From: Anomaloglossus baeobatrachus
Lineage: Eukaryota > Chordata > Amphibia > Anura > Aromobatidae
Direction: 5' to 3'
Length of the DNA: 64,000 nucleotides
NCBI RefSeq assembly: GCF_048569485.1
Contig: NC_134355.1
Span: forward strand, 557,344,642-557,408,641
The position numbers were made by a program, and so were the translations under genes. The notes beneath the pieces are model-generated. The model saw only the letters and a list, made by a program, of their open reading frames with translations, searched no databases and was not told where the DNA came from. Each line of letters starts with the position of its first letter. Positions within the stretch are counted from its first letter, which is position 1. Shown here piece after piece: positions 47,801-60,110 of this stretch.

Positions 47801-48886
47801 TAGGCTATGTTCACACAGGACGCTTTTGCAGCTATTTTTTCCTGACCAAAACCTGACCTTGTGGCAGGACGTCTCCTGGGAGTCCTCTGCGGTTTTGGTG
47901 CAGTTTTTGTGGCGTTTTTACAGCATTTTTTTCTGTGATGTCAAGACCTTCAAGGGTTCAAGAATACCCGAGTACTGGGTCGGGCCAGGATTGACCTGGA
48001 TCAGGCACTCTGGTGGTTAAAAAAAAAAAAAAAAAAAAAAGTAGAAAGAAAAAAAAAAAGTAAAGCAAGCACGCTATACTTACCAGTCTCAGGTATATGC
48101 TAGAGTGTTTGGGCTCCTTCCAGGTCCCTATCACATGGGGGGCAGGGGGACAAAGCATGATTGTAGTGGAAGGGAGAAGACATGGTTAAACTCATTAACC
48201 CAGCTGGTCACGCCCACTAACCTGGAAGGAGCCCATACATTCTAGGATCATCCGTACCTGCTCCCGCGGCCCCTCCTGCTTCCGGTGCCGCTCATTATCC
48301 TCAGGCATATTCACTGCTTCCCCCCTCCCCCAACACTGGAGTCTGCGGATCTATTGTACAGTAAAAAAAATAAATTAAAAAAAAAAAAGACATAGGGTTC
48401 CCCCATATTATGATACGCAGCACAGATAAAGCCTAGAGTTACAGGCTGCAGCCCCCAGCTGTGGGCTTTATCTGGGGTATAAAATTAAGAGGGACCCCAT
48501 GCTGTTTATTTAATTATTTAAATAAATAAATAAAAAAAAAAAACAGCATGCGGTCCCCCTCAATATTGATACCCAGCCAAGATAAAGCCCACCATGTGAT
48601 AGGGACCTGAAAGGAGCCCATACACTCTAGCATCTACCGGAGACTAGTAAGTATAGCGCGCTTGCTTTACTTTTTTTTTTTACTACCCGAGTGACGGATC
48701 CAAGTCAATCACGGCCCGTCCCAGCACTCGGGTACTCTTGAACCCTTGCAGGTCTTGACATCACAGAAAAAATGCTGCAAAAACGCCACAAAAACCGTAG
48801 ATGACTCCCAGGAGACATTCTGCCACAAGGTCAAGTTTTGGTCAGGAAATAAACACTGAAAAAATGTCCTGTGTGAACATAGCCTA
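47801..48886. mobile_element. Long inverted-repeat element, GGCTATGTTCACAC family, copy 2
   Basis: Left end TTTAGGCTATGTTCACACAG and its complement at the right end; the arms extend about 220 bp each, with CCTGACCAAAACCTGACC, TCTCCTGGGAGTC and TGTGATGTCAAGACC. The centre has GGGTTCCCCCATATTATG with opposed AGCCCACA arms. No coding capacity. Paralogue of 14942-17019. Confidence 0.75.
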
Positions 48887-49461
48887 AAGCGGGCTTTACA
48901 CGCTACGAGAGTGCTACAGCGATCTCGTTGGGGTCACGGATTTTGTGACGCACATCCAGCCGCTGTAGCGATGCTGTTGCGTGACACCTATGAGCGATTT
49001 TGCATTGTCGCAAAAACGTGCAAAATCGCTCATCGGCGACATGGGGGTCAATTCTTAAATATCGTTACTGCAGCAGTAACGAAGTTGTTCCTCGTTCCTG
49101 CGGCAGCACACATCGCTCCGTGTGACACCGCAGGAATGAGGAACCTCTCCTTACCTGCCTCCCGGCCACACTGCGGAAGAAGGTGGGCGGGATGTTCGTC
49201 CCGCTCATCTCCGCCCCTCCGATTCTATTGGGCGGCGGTTCAGTGACGCTGCTGTGACGTCGCTGTGACGCTGAATGAACCGCCTCTTAGAAAGGAGGCG
49301 GTTCGCCGGCCACAGCGACGCCCAAGGAAGGTAAGTAGTGTGACGGGTCCGGGAGATGCTGTGCGACACGGGCAGAGATTTGCCCGTGTCGCACAACCGA
49401 TGGGGGCGGGTACGCACGATGGCGATATCGGTACCGATATCGCAGTGTGTAAAGCGGCCTT
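48886..49461. mobile_element. MITE, AAAGCGGGCTTTACAC ends
   Basis: Left AAAGCGGGCTTTACACGCTA, right inverted AAAGGCCGCTTTACACAC. GATCTCGT/GATATCGC-rich subterminal DNA, non-coding. It abuts the previous element at a shared TAAA. Confidence 0.6.
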
Positions 49462-49963
49462 TAGGGTACCGTCACACTTAAGCGACGCTCCAGCGATCCC
49501 ACCAGCGATCTGACCTGGCAGGGATTGCTGGAGCGTCGCTACATAGTCATTGGTGAGCTGTCAATCAGGCAGATTTCCACATCAGATCAGAGATCAGCCA
49601 CCAGCGACCTGTGTAAGGACGCTGTGTTTGGTAACCATGGTACACATCGGGTTACTAAGCAAAGCGCTTTGCTTTGATACCTGATATGTACCTTGGTTAC
49701 CAGCATCCGCAGGTGCCAGAAGCCGGCTTCCTGCACATGCAGATCGTTATCTCCCGCTGTCAAACACAGTGATGTGTTTGCTTCACAGCGGGAGAGCAAC
49801 AAGCAAAAAATGAACGAGAGCAGTGTGTAAAGATCAGCGATTTCACAGCAGGGGCCAGGTCGCTGCTTAGTGTCACACACAGCGAGATCGATGATGAGGT
49901 CACTGGTACATCACAAAACCTGTGACTCAGCAGCGATCTCGCTATGTGAGAAGTACCCCTAAA
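49461..49963. mobile_element. MITE, TTAGGGTACCGTCACAC ends
   Basis: Left TTTAGGGTACCGTCACACTT, right inverted TTTAGGGGTACTTCTCACAT. Contains opposed GATACCTGATATGTACC-like arms near 49640-49700. Non-coding. It abuts both neighbours. Confidence 0.6.
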
Positions 49964-50697
49964 GTTGGGTTCACACATAGCGACAGCGACGTCGCTGTTA
50001 CGTCACCATTTTCTGTGACGCAACAGCGACCTTGTATGTTGCGGTTATGATCGCGGCTTAGCTGTCAAACACAGCGATGCAGCAGCGATCATAACGTCGC
50101 TACATGTGCAGATAGCAGGGAGCCACGCACACTGCTTAGCGCTGGCTCCCTGCTCTCCTAGCTACAGTAGACATCGGGTTAATTACCCGATGTGTACTGC
50201 AGCTACATGTGCAGAGAGCAGGGAGCCGCGCACACTGCTTAGCGATGGCTCCTTGCTCTCCTAGCTACAGTAGACATCGGGTTAATTACCCAATGTGTAC
50301 TGCCGCTACATTTGCAGAGAGCAGGAGCCGGCACTGGCAGCGTGAGAGCGGCGGAGGCTGGTAACGAAGGTAAATATCGGGTAACCACCTTGGTTACCTG
50401 ATGTTTACCCTGGCTACAGGTTACCGCAGCTGCCAGACGCCGGCTCCTGCTCTCTGCTCGCTTCATTTCGTCGCTCTCTCGCTGTCACACACAGAGATGT
50501 GTGCTTATCAGCGGGAGAGCAACAATAAAAAAATGAACCAGGGCTGTGTGTAACGAGCAGCGATCTCACAGCAGGGGCCAGATCGCTGCTCAGTGTCACA
50601 CACAGAGAGATCGCTAATGAGGTCACTGCTGCGTCACAAAAACCATGACTCAGCAGCGATCTCAGCAGCGATCTCGCTGTGTGTGAAGCACCCCTAA
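49961..50697. mobile_element. MITE, AAAGTTGGGTTCACAC ends, with internal tandem repeat
   Basis: Left AAAGTTGGGTTCACACATAG, right inverted CCTTAGGGGTGCTTCACACA. Inside, an approximately 101-bp unit (starting CTACATGTGCAGATAGCAGG at about 50099) repeats about 2.2 times, each with an ATCGGGTTAATTACCCGAT palindrome. Non-coding. Confidence 0.6.
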
Positions 50698-51041
50698 GGC
50701 AGGTATAGAAATAACCAAGAAATTGTGCAGCACTGCAAATAGGTTTACCAGCTAAAAAAAAAGTTTTCTATAAAAAAAGCACTGTAAAGTACTGGCCACA
50801 ATCTAGACAATGCAAGGTAATATAATTAGACTCCGGTAAGTAGCTGATGTGGAACAGCAGAAAGAGACAATGACCTTATATAGTAAACAGTTGTTTGATA
50901 TGTATCTTATGATATGATCACTTGTTTCTTGGTTGTTAGCAAACATTGTGATCTTGTCTACATGCACTGTCACATTTTCTTTACCAACTGGGCATGTAGA
51001 TTATATGTATAGAATCAATTGTTTACATTGAACATCAGCTA

Positions 51042-52693
51042 CAGTTAGGTCCAGAAATATTTGGACAGTGACACAATTTTCGCAAGTTGGGCTCTGCATG
51101 CCACCACATTGGATTTGAAATGAAACCTCTACAACAGAATTCAAGCGCAGATTGTAACGTTTAATTTGAAGGTTTGAACAAAAATATCTGATAGAAATTG
51201 TAGGAATTGTACACATTTCTTTACAAACACTCCACATTTTAGGAGGTCAAAAGTAATTGGACAAATAAACCAAACCCAAAAAAAAATTTTTTATTTTCAA
51301 TATTTTGTTGCGAATCCTTTGGAGGCAATCACTGCCTTAAGTCTGGAACCCATGGACATCACCAAACGCTGAGTTTCCTCCTTCTTAATGCTTTGCCAGG
51401 CCTTTACAGCCGCAGCCTTCAGGTCTTGCTTGTTTGTGGGTCTTTCCGTCTTAAGTCTGGATTTGAGCAAGTGAAATGCATGCTCAATTGGGTTAAGATC
51501 TGGTGATTGACTTGGCCATTGCAGAATGTTCCACTTTTTTGCACTCATGAACTCCTGGGTAGCTTTGGCTGTATGCTTAGGGTCATTGTCCATCTGTACT
51601 ATGAAGCGCCGTCCGATCAACTTTGCGGCATTTGGCTGAATCTGGGCTGAAAGTATATCCCGGTACACTTCAGAATTCATCCGGCTACTCTTGTCTGCTG
51701 TTATGTCATCAATAAACACAAGTGACCCAGTGCCATTGAAAGCCATGCATGCCCATGCCATCACGTTGCCTCCACCATGTTTTACAGAGGATGTGGTGTG
51801 CCTTGGATCATGTGCCGTTCATTTTCTTCTCCAAACTTTTTTCTTCCCATCATTCTGGTACAGGTTGATCTTGGTCTCATCTGTCCATAGAATACTTTTC
51901 CAGAACTGAGCTGGCTTCATGAGGTGTTTTTCAGCAAATTTAACTCTGGCCTGTCTATTTTTGGAATTGATGAATGGTTTGCATCTAGATGTGAACCCTT
52001 TGTATTTACTTTCATGGAGTCTTCTCTTTACTGTTGACTTAGAGACAGATACACCTACTTCACTGAGAGTGTTCTGGACTTCAGTTGATGTTGTGAACGG
52101 GTTCTTCTTCACCAAAGATAGTATGCGGCGATCATCCACCACTGTTGTCATCCGTGGACGCCCAGGCCTTTTTGAGTTCCCAAGCTCACCAGTCAATTCC
52201 TTTTTTCTCAGAATGTACCCGACTGTTGATTTTGCTACTCCAAGCATGTCTGCTATCTCTCTGATGGATTTTTTCTTTTATTTCAGCCTCAGGATGTTCT
52301 GCTTCACCTCAATTGAGAGTTCCTTAGACCGCATGTTGTCTGGTCACAGCAACAGCTTCCAAATGCAAAACCACACACCTGTAATCAACCCCAGACCTTT
52401 TAACTACTTCATTGATTACAGGTTAACAAGGGAGAAGCCTTCAGAGTTAATTGCAGCCCTTAGAGTCTCTTGTCCAATTACTTTTGGTCCCTTGAAAAAG
52501 AGGAGGCTATGCATTACAGAGCTATGATTCCTAAACCCTTTCTCCGATTTGGATGTGAAAACTCTCATATTGCAGCTGGGAGTGTGCACTTTCAGCCCAT
52601 ATTATATATATAATTGTATTTCTGAACATGTTTTTCTAAACAGCTAAAATAACAAAACTTGTGTCACTGTCCAAATATTTCTGGACCTAACTG
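51042..52693 (-). mobile_element. Tc1-like DNA transposon
   Basis: 1,652 bp with inverted ends CAGTTAGGTCCAGAAATATT, matched inverted at the right (AATATTTCTGGACCTAACTG), and TA target duplication (51040-51041, 52694-52695). It carries one transposase gene on the minus strand. Confidence 0.95.
51297..52334 (-). pseudogene. Tc1 transposase with two in-frame stops
   Basis: From ATG at 52334-52332 to TGA at 51299-51297 the frame is 345 codons, the normal length for the family, with no frameshift seen. It is interrupted by TAA at codon 19 (52280-52278) and TGA at codon 172 (51821-51819). Domains: paired-like helix-turn-helix (SIREIADMLGVAKSTVGYIL), GRPR-type linker (KRPGRPRMTT), second HTH, then the DDE catalytic domain with ILWTDETKINLY, VQMDNDPKHTAKAT and SPDLNPIEHAFHLLKSRL holding the two aspartates and glutamate. 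Catalysis is cut-and-paste at TA. The stops make this copy inactive. Confidence 0.93.
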
Positions 52694-52768
52694 TATTTAC
52701 TTGGGTCTAATTATACTACCTTGCATTGTCTAGATTGTGGCCATTACTTCTTAGATCTTTTACAGTGC

Positions 52769-54060
52769 TAGATAGCTAGAATAGATAGAAAGAAATAATA
52801 GAATAGCTCCATAGATAAAGAGATGGCTAGCTTGGCCAGTTGTTTTTTTACATTATTTTATGGTAAACAAAAAAAAAAAAAAATTATGTGAGGTCCCCCC
52901 TAATTTTCATAGCCAGCACTGGAACAGCAGCTGCGAGCTGCAACCCTCAGCTGTCTGTTGTACCTTGGCTGGTTATTAAAAATAGAGGGGATTCCAAGGT
53001 TTTATTTTTTTAAATGATTTGTTAAAATTAAAAAAAATTATGTGGGGTTCCCCCCATTTTTCTAAAACCAGCCAAGGTACAGCAGACAACTGGGAGCTGA
53101 TATTATTAAAGGTGGTAAGGGCCATGGTTATTTGGCCTTTTCCAGCCTAAAAATAGCAGCCCGCAGCTGCCCCAGAAGTGGCGCATCCATTAGCTGTGCC
53201 AATTCTGGCGCTGGACCTGGCTCTTACTGTTGCCCTCGTGCGGTGGCAAACAAGGTGATAAATGGGGGTGATGCCAACTGTGAATTGCCAGCTAGTGTCA
53301 AGCCCTGGTATTAGTAATGGGTGGGCATCTAGGAGACACCCCCATTACTAATTCCATTATTTGAAAGTAATAAAAATATTTTTTATTAGAACAAAAACCC
53401 CACGACTCCATCCCTCGTTGACAAATTTATTAAAAATATGTATTAAAAACACAAAAGGTTAGCAGTAATCCATTTTGATGTCCCCCAACATTCTCCAAAA
53501 TCTAACTTGAAAGGCATAAAAAGAGAGATTAATTAAATCAACAGAAAAGACACCCTCTTTTCCAATTTCATTCCCTGTAAAATCCCTAAACCAGGTCCGC
53601 TGTAATCCAAATCTGGGGTACTCACATCGATCCCATACTCGCTGCACATAAAATGGAGAACATATCGTCCCCCATTGATTGTGCTACCAGCCTGTGCAGG
53701 CGCACACACACACTGCTGTGTGTGCATCCCTGCAGTGACCTGAGTAAACCTCATAAGGTCCGCCCAGGTCACCGCAGTGGCGCACACAGCAGTGTGTGTG
53801 TGTGCCTGCAGGGGAAGTGACATCACGGGGTCAAGTGAATTAATTCACCTGACCGCCCGTGACTCCACTACCGCACGATATCGCGACCGGGTTGCACGGC
53901 ACTGACATCATGGGTTTAGAGGAGTCCATTGTGAACTCACCTCACCTGACCCCGTGCCGTGCGATCCGGTGCCAATGTCACGAGTTCACGGGTCACTTGG
54001 CAGTGATGTCACGGGGTCAGGTAAGATGAACGCTGCTAAAAAAAAAAAAAAAGGCTGTTT
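52769..54060. repeat. Frog repeat modules, unassigned ends
   Basis: Contains two versions of the AGGTCCCCCCTAATTTTCAT module (52893 and 53045) with opposed CAGCTG-rich arms, then CATTAGCTGTGCCAATTCTGG as in the 9.9-12.3 kb family but diverged. Inverted CACACACTGCTGTGTGTG hairpins near 53705 and 53785 follow. Near 53890-54020 are repeated GTCACGGGGTCA/TGACCCCGTG words. No gene. Confidence 0.5.
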
Positions 54061-54392
54061 GCACTCTGAAATGCTAAAGCATGAAAACCATGAATGTATG
54101 ACTGTAGGTATGCATTACTGCTAAGGAAAAGCTAAGAAAAATGAGATATTTAGCATACAAAAACAACCCTTTTTTATATCTGCCCAGTCGCCACGTCACG
54201 GCATATCTCATAACTGGGTACCTACTCTATATTGAAGCCTCTCTGGGTTTATGCCGTGACGTGGCGACTGGGCAGATATAAAAATGGCCGTTTTTGTATG
54301 CAAAATATCTCATTTTTCTTAGATTTTCCTTAGCAGTAGTGCATATCTATATTCATGCATTCATGGTTTTCATGCTTTAGCATTTCAGAGTA
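54061..54392. repeat. Fold-back (large palindrome), 150-bp arms
   Basis: Left arm 54061-54208 and right arm 54250-54392 are inverted copies (CTCTGAAATGCTAAAGCATG ... CAGTCGCCACGTCACGGCAT) around a loop of about 40 bp. Arms differ by small indels. No coding capacity and no clear target duplication. Likely a fold-back MITE. Confidence 0.85.
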
Positions 54393-55091
54393 CAAAATGT
54401 CTCTTTTTTTGTAATTTCATGTTCAGTTATGCACCTGTTCACACTGCAGTTTAGTTTGGTGAATGCCATCAGTCTTTTTGTCTAGATGAACACTGCTGTC
54501 CTGGTACGGGCACACTGTCCTTGAATGTTGCTGTCCTGTTCCTCTGTACTAGTGTCCAGTGTCTGTTCTGCAGCTGATTGTGTCCTCCGATCAGCTGTTC
54601 CTGGGGGTGGTCTCTACTTGTGGTGACCACGCACGCTTCTGCAGTCACAACAAAAGCAGAAGATGCGAAGGCGCATGCGCCACCCTTGCAGCAGCAAAGG
54701 ACAGAATAATATGAGGTCACATATCTTCCCAAAGATGGCACCGAAGATAAGCACTAAGCACAGGCTCCAACTCTGATGCCATCTTAGTGAAGATATTAGT
54801 AAAACGCTTATATAATAGAATTAGCATAAATAAAATAAGGGGGCGGGAATCACTATCAAAACCCACTCCAACTATTAGCTGTTCGGCAGCTGCTGCCAAT
54901 CAAGAAGCTGTACATTTCACAAACTTTACTTGCTTGTATTTCAAAAACTATACATCCAATCTGACAATTACAAGTATGCTTAGAATCAGCATAATAGTGC
55001 CAGTATAGCACAGGCTTTAGTTTAAAAAAAACCCCCAAAAAAACATGAATATAAAATGTTATGTTATATACACCAAAATGGTACCAATAAA
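54393..55091. other. Unassigned DNA; repeat that hosts DIRS copy 3
   Basis: Nothing recognised up to about 54990. The last part, with AAAATGGTACCAATAAA before the DIRS edge, seems to resume beyond the other edge (TCTCATACCACAAAAACAAG near 60853), as in an abundant frog repeat I recall. Confidence 0.4.
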
Positions 55092-55426
55092 AAGAAGGGA
55101 ATTTTGTTTACTTACCGTAAATTCCTTTTCTTCTAGCTCCAATTGGGAGACCCAGACAATTGGGTGTATAGCTACTGCCTCCGGAGGACACACAAAGTAT
55201 TACACTTAAAAGTGTAAAGCCCCTCCCCTCTGCTATACACCCTCCCGTGCATCACGGGCTCCTCAGTTTTGGTGCAAAAGCCGGAAGGAGGAAACTTATA
55301 AATTGGTCTAAGGTAAATTCAATCCGAAGGATGTTCGGAGAACTGAAACCATAACCAAGAACAATTCAATCTGAACAACATGTGTACACAAAGAAAACAA
55401 CAGCCCGAAGGGAACAGGGGCGGGTG

Positions 55427-55525
55427 CTGGGTCTCCCAATTGGAGCTAGAAGAAAAGGAATTTACGGTAAGTAAACAAAATTCCCTTCTTCTTTGTCGCT
55501 CCATTGGGAGACCCAGACAATTGGG
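55427..55525. repeat. DIRS copy 3 internal complementary region
   Basis: It joins the complements of the left edge (55092-55150) and right edge (60800-60843) at CCCTTCTTCTTTGTCGC, as in copies 1 and 2. Confidence 0.85.
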
Positions 55526-55999
55526 ACGTCCAAAAGCAGTCCCTGGGTGGGTAAAAGAATACCTCGGTAAAAGAGCCGTAAAACGGCTCCTTCCTACAGG
55601 TGGACCACTGCCGCCTGAAGGACTCGCCTACCTAAGCTGGCATCTGCCGAAGCGTAGGTATGCACTAGATAGTGCTTCGTGAAAGTGTGCAGACTCGACC
55701 AGGTAGTCGCTTGACACACCTGCCGAGCCGTAGCCTGGTGCAGCAATGCCCAGGACGCACCCATGGCTCTGGCGGAATGGGCCTCCAGCCTGAAGGGACC
55801 GGAAGCCCAGCAGAACGGTAGGCTTCAAGAATTGGTTCCTTGATCCACTGAGCCAAGTTGACTTGAAAGCCTGCGACCCTTTACGCTGGCCAGCGACAAG
55901 GACAAAGAGCGCATCCGAGCGGCGCAGGGGCGCCGTGCGAGAAATGTAGAGTCTGAGTGCTCTCACCAGACCTAACAAGTGCAAATCCTTTTCACATCG

Positions 56000-58110
56000 G
56001 TGAACTGGATGAGGACAAAAAAGAAGGTAAGAAGATATCCTGATTGAGATGAAAAGAGGATACCACCTTCGGGAGACATTCCGGAACCGGACGCAGAACC
56101 ACCTTGTCCTGGTGAAACACCAGGAATGGTGGCTTTGCATGACAGTGCTGCTATGTCCGACACTCTGCGGAGTGACGTGACTGCCACTAGGAAGACCACC
56201 TTCTGCGAAAGCGTGAAAGAGAAATATCCGTCATCGGCTCGAAGGGTGGTTCCTGAAGAGTCGGTATCACTGACTCCGATCCAGGGTTCTAGCCGACGCT
56301 TGGAAGGAGGGACTATGTGTCAAACCTCCTGCAGGAACGTGCGTACCTGAGGAAGCCTGGCTAGACGCTTTTGAAAAAAAAACACAGAAAGCGCCGAAAT
56401 TTGCACCTTAAGGGAATCGAGAGACCACCCCTTTTCCATTCCGGATTGAAGGATGGACAGAAAAGTGGGCAAGGCGAATGGCCAGAGTAAAACCCTGATC
56501 AGAGCACCAGGGTAAGAAGATCTTCCACGTCCTGTGGTAGATCTTGGCGGACGTTTATTTCCTGGCCTGTCTCATAGTGGTAAAGACCTCTTGAGATAAC
56601 CCTGAAGACGCTAGGATCCAGGACTCAAAGGCTACGCAGTCAGGTTGAGGGCCGCAGAATTCAGATGGAAAAACGGCCCTTGAGATAGCAAGTCTGGCCG
56701 GCCTGGTAGTGTCCACGGTTGGCCTACCGTGAGATGCCACAGATCCGGGTACCACGACCTCCTCGGCCAGTCTGGAGCGACGAGGATGGCGCGGCGGCAG
56801 TCGGATCTGAACTTGCGTAACACTCTGGGCAGCATCGCCAGAGGAGGAAATACGTAAGGCAGTGGAAACTGCGACCAATCTGGCCTTGAGAACGTGCCAT
56901 GAATGCCGGGACCTTGTTGTTGTGCCGGGACGCCAATAGGTCGACGTTCGGTTTCACCCAGCGGCAACAATCTCTTGAAACACGTTCGGGTGAAGAGACC
57001 ATTCCCCTGCGTCCATGCCCTGGCGACTGAGTAAGTCTGCTTCCCAGTTTTCTACGCCCGGGATGTGAACTGCGGAGATGGTGGAGGCTGTGGCTTCCAC
57101 CGACAGCAGAATCCGCCGGACTTCCTGGAAGGCTCGCCGACTGCTTGTGCCGCCTTGGTGGTTGATGTATGCCACCGCCGTGGCGATGTCCAACTGAAAT
57201 CGGATCTGCCTGCATTCCAGCCATGGCTGGGACGCTTTTAGGGCTAGATACACTGCCCTCACCTCCGGAACATTGATCTGGAGGGAGGACTCTGTTGAGT
57301 CCATGTACCCTGAGCCCTGTGGCGGGGGAAGACTCCCTGACAGACTCGCGTCAGCCGTGACCACAGCCCAGGATGGGGGTAGGAAGGATTTTTCCTTCGA
57401 TAAGAAGTGAGAAGAAGCCACCACTGAAAGGATGCCTTGGCTGCCCGAGAAGGAGCAACGTTCCTGTGGAGGGACGTCGAGTTGCTGTTCTATTTGTGGA
57501 GAAAGTTCCATTGAAGTGGGCGTAGATGAATCTGCGCAAACTGAGCTGCATCCATTGCTGCCACCAACTTCTCTAGGAAGTGTATGAGGCGCCTCAAAGG
57601 GTGTGACTGGGCTCGAAGGAGCGATTGCACCCCTGTCTGTAGTGAACGCTGTATGTCCAGCGGAAGCTTCACTATCTCTGAGAGAGTATGAAACTCCATG
57701 CTGAGATATGTCAGTGATTGGGCCGGTGTCAATCTTGACTTTGGGAATTTGATGATCCACCCGAATCTCTGGAGAGTCTCTAGAGCAATGTTCGGGCTAT
57801 GTTGGCATGCCACCCGAGAGGGAGTCTTGACCAGCAGATAGTCTAAGTAAAGGATCACCGAGTGTCCCTGAGAGTGTAGGACCGCTACTACCGTTGTCAT
57901 GACCTTGGTGAAGGCCCGTGGGGCTGTCGCCAGGCCGAGAGTTAGTGACACGAACTGAAGGTGTTCGTCTCCTATGGCGAAGCGCAGGAAGCGCTGAAAT
58001 TCTGGTACAATCGGCACGTGGAGATAAGCATCCCTGATGTCGATTGATGCTAGGAAGCCTCCTTGGGCCATCAAAGGCGATGGCAAAGCGGAGAGATTCC
58101 ATCCGGAACC
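56000..58110 (-). pseudogene. DIRS copy 3 RT/RNase H/recombinase remnants
   Basis: Colinear with the same region of copy 2 (RT palm near 58050, YINHQGG near 57170, recombinase RRVSDIAALS near 56160). Not functional. A fossil part. Confidence 0.8.
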
Positions 58111-59439
58111 GTCAGGTTCTCTGTCCGTTGAGCAGTGTGAAGTCCAGAACGGGGTGGAGTGATCCGTCCTATCTGGTGTTCACCGCCTGGAAATGTATCG
58201 GCTCGCTCGGGGGACGAGAACAGAGCTCTATCCTGTGACCGTAGGACAGAATGTCCCTTACATCGGTCTAGGACACGTGGGGACCACTCCCCTGACCTGG
58301 ACCGCCATACAGGAAGGTTCTCTGTGCACGGCGGAGGATGAAAATACCACCGCCTGAGACGTCAAAGACGCTAAATGCGGAGCAGACCGCATTAATCTGA
58401 GACAGAGCAGCTGAGATAGCCTGGAGTGCCCGCCCCTGCAAAGGCTGGGGCAACGGACGCGCCTATGGGTTCATAGATGGATCTCATTAGGAGTTCTATC
58501 TGTCTGTCCGTGGCATTCTTGAGCGTGGACCCGTCAGCCACTGCTACTGCTGATCTAGCCGCCAGTCAAGAGACTGGATGGCACCTTATGACACTGAGCC
58601 CGAACGTTAACAACGTCAGAGGGGAAGGGACAACGTGTGTTATAAGGCGTTCAGTAAAACACTTGTCCAGGAAGGTGTGCTTCTGTACAGTATCTGTGAA
58701 GCCTTGAGAGCCACGTCCGGACAGAGTCCTGGGTTGCGACCTCCGTCCCATCCTCTAGAGGGTCCTCAAGCTGAGACCCTTGAAGAAGTCGGGGACGATT
58801 CCAAGCAAGGCTGCTTAGCCGGACTGGGACTGCGGTTCGTGCTGGAGTACCCCCCGTCATAACTAGAGGCCACCCCAGGAACACGCTTCGTCGCAGACCG
58901 ATAGAGGCCTGGGGCGATCTCGCAGTGCCCGGGGCCTGTTTAAGGGACCGGTCTGGACTGCAAACTCCTAGTCTCTTAGCCGACCATTTGTCCATAGCCT
59001 GAGACATGGATAGGGAAAATGACCCAGAGAGTTTCTCAGCAAAGCTGTAACTCTGTCCCTGCCGCTTGGACCGGGAACGCCGGCGAAGTTTTCATCATGG
59101 AAACTCTGTCGCTGTTATCTGTGCAGTGCCTGTAATATAGGCGCACAAGAGGTTAAAATAAGCCAGTGTTTTGGCACCCTTACTCTTTAAGAGCAGACAA
59201 CAGCCTGTCGTCCGCAGAGTAATCAGTGAGGGTATACAGCCAAAAACAATAATGCTGCCGAACAGTGAAATCATATACCATATAGATAAACACATATATA
59301 TATATACACTGCGGCACCCAGGGGGGGACAACACCCTAGGAAGACCACCTTTGAAAAACTGGTGCCCCCCAGTGCTCAGTGAGGGGGAAGGAGGATAGCA
59401 ACGTATGCTCCAGCACTCCCTACGTTATGATGCAGGTGT

Positions 59440-60110
59440 CTGCAGGAATCCGGTGGTCTATAGGGATCAGTGAGGGGGGGCGGAGGACAGCGAGGTGTGC
59501 TCCAGCCCTCACTGTCGGCAACCTACCGACCCTCCCGCCCCTCTCCCTGACTGGCAGGCTCAGGGGCGGGAGTGTTAACCCACTAGGCCGCAAAAGCCGG
59601 GGACTCAAGTAAAACCGCGTCCGGCAAACATGCATGGTCGGCGCGGTAGTCCCGGACGAAGAATGCCCACCGCAATCGCAGCTGCGTCTGAGCCCAAGGT
59701 GCTTCAGGCACCGTGCCAACGGGGACACAGAGTACCTGTAGCTGCAGGGTGTCCCTGACGATACTCCGTCTCCGGCAGGGCTGCGGATGTGGCTTGTAGC
59801 CCTCAGATTCTCTGACCCGGATCTCCCTCAGCTGCAGCCAGAAGGTGCTGAAAAACATGGCTGACGGCGTTCTCTGAGGAGGAGGGAGGCGTGGGCGTAG
59901 TCACACAAAAGTGCGGGAATCTGGTGCCTCAGCGTGTGTAGTGAGGGGGGCGGAGGACAGCTCAATGTACTACAGCCCTCACTGTCGGTGTCATACCGAC
60001 CGTCCCGCCCTTTTCCCTGACTGGCAGGTCTGGGGGCGGGAGAACCCCATACTAGGCCGCAAAAGCCGGGGATTAAAGTTGAAATCGCGGCCGACCGGCA
60101 GTGCATGGTC
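59440..60110. repeat. Two direct copies of a 5'-region block in DIRS copy 3
   Basis: GTGAGGGGGGGCGGAGGACAG near 59469 and GTGAGGGGGGCGGAGGACAG near 59940 each lead into CAGCCCTCACTGTCGG, CCGACC(G/C)TCCCGCCC and ACTGGCAGG..GGGGCGGGAG, then TAGGCCGCAAAAGCCGGGGA. The block is thus duplicated about 475 bp apart within the 5' region. Confidence 0.7.

Larger units (their letters stand above)
50779..52768. mobile_element. Small inverted-repeat element split by Tc1
   Basis: Ends GCACTGTAAAGTACTGGCCA and, inverted, GCACTGTAAAAGATC, then on both sides GGCCACAATCTAGACAATGC and AAGGTA(A/G)TATAATTAGAC. Without the Tc1 insertion it would be about 335 bp. Non-coding. Confidence 0.65.
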
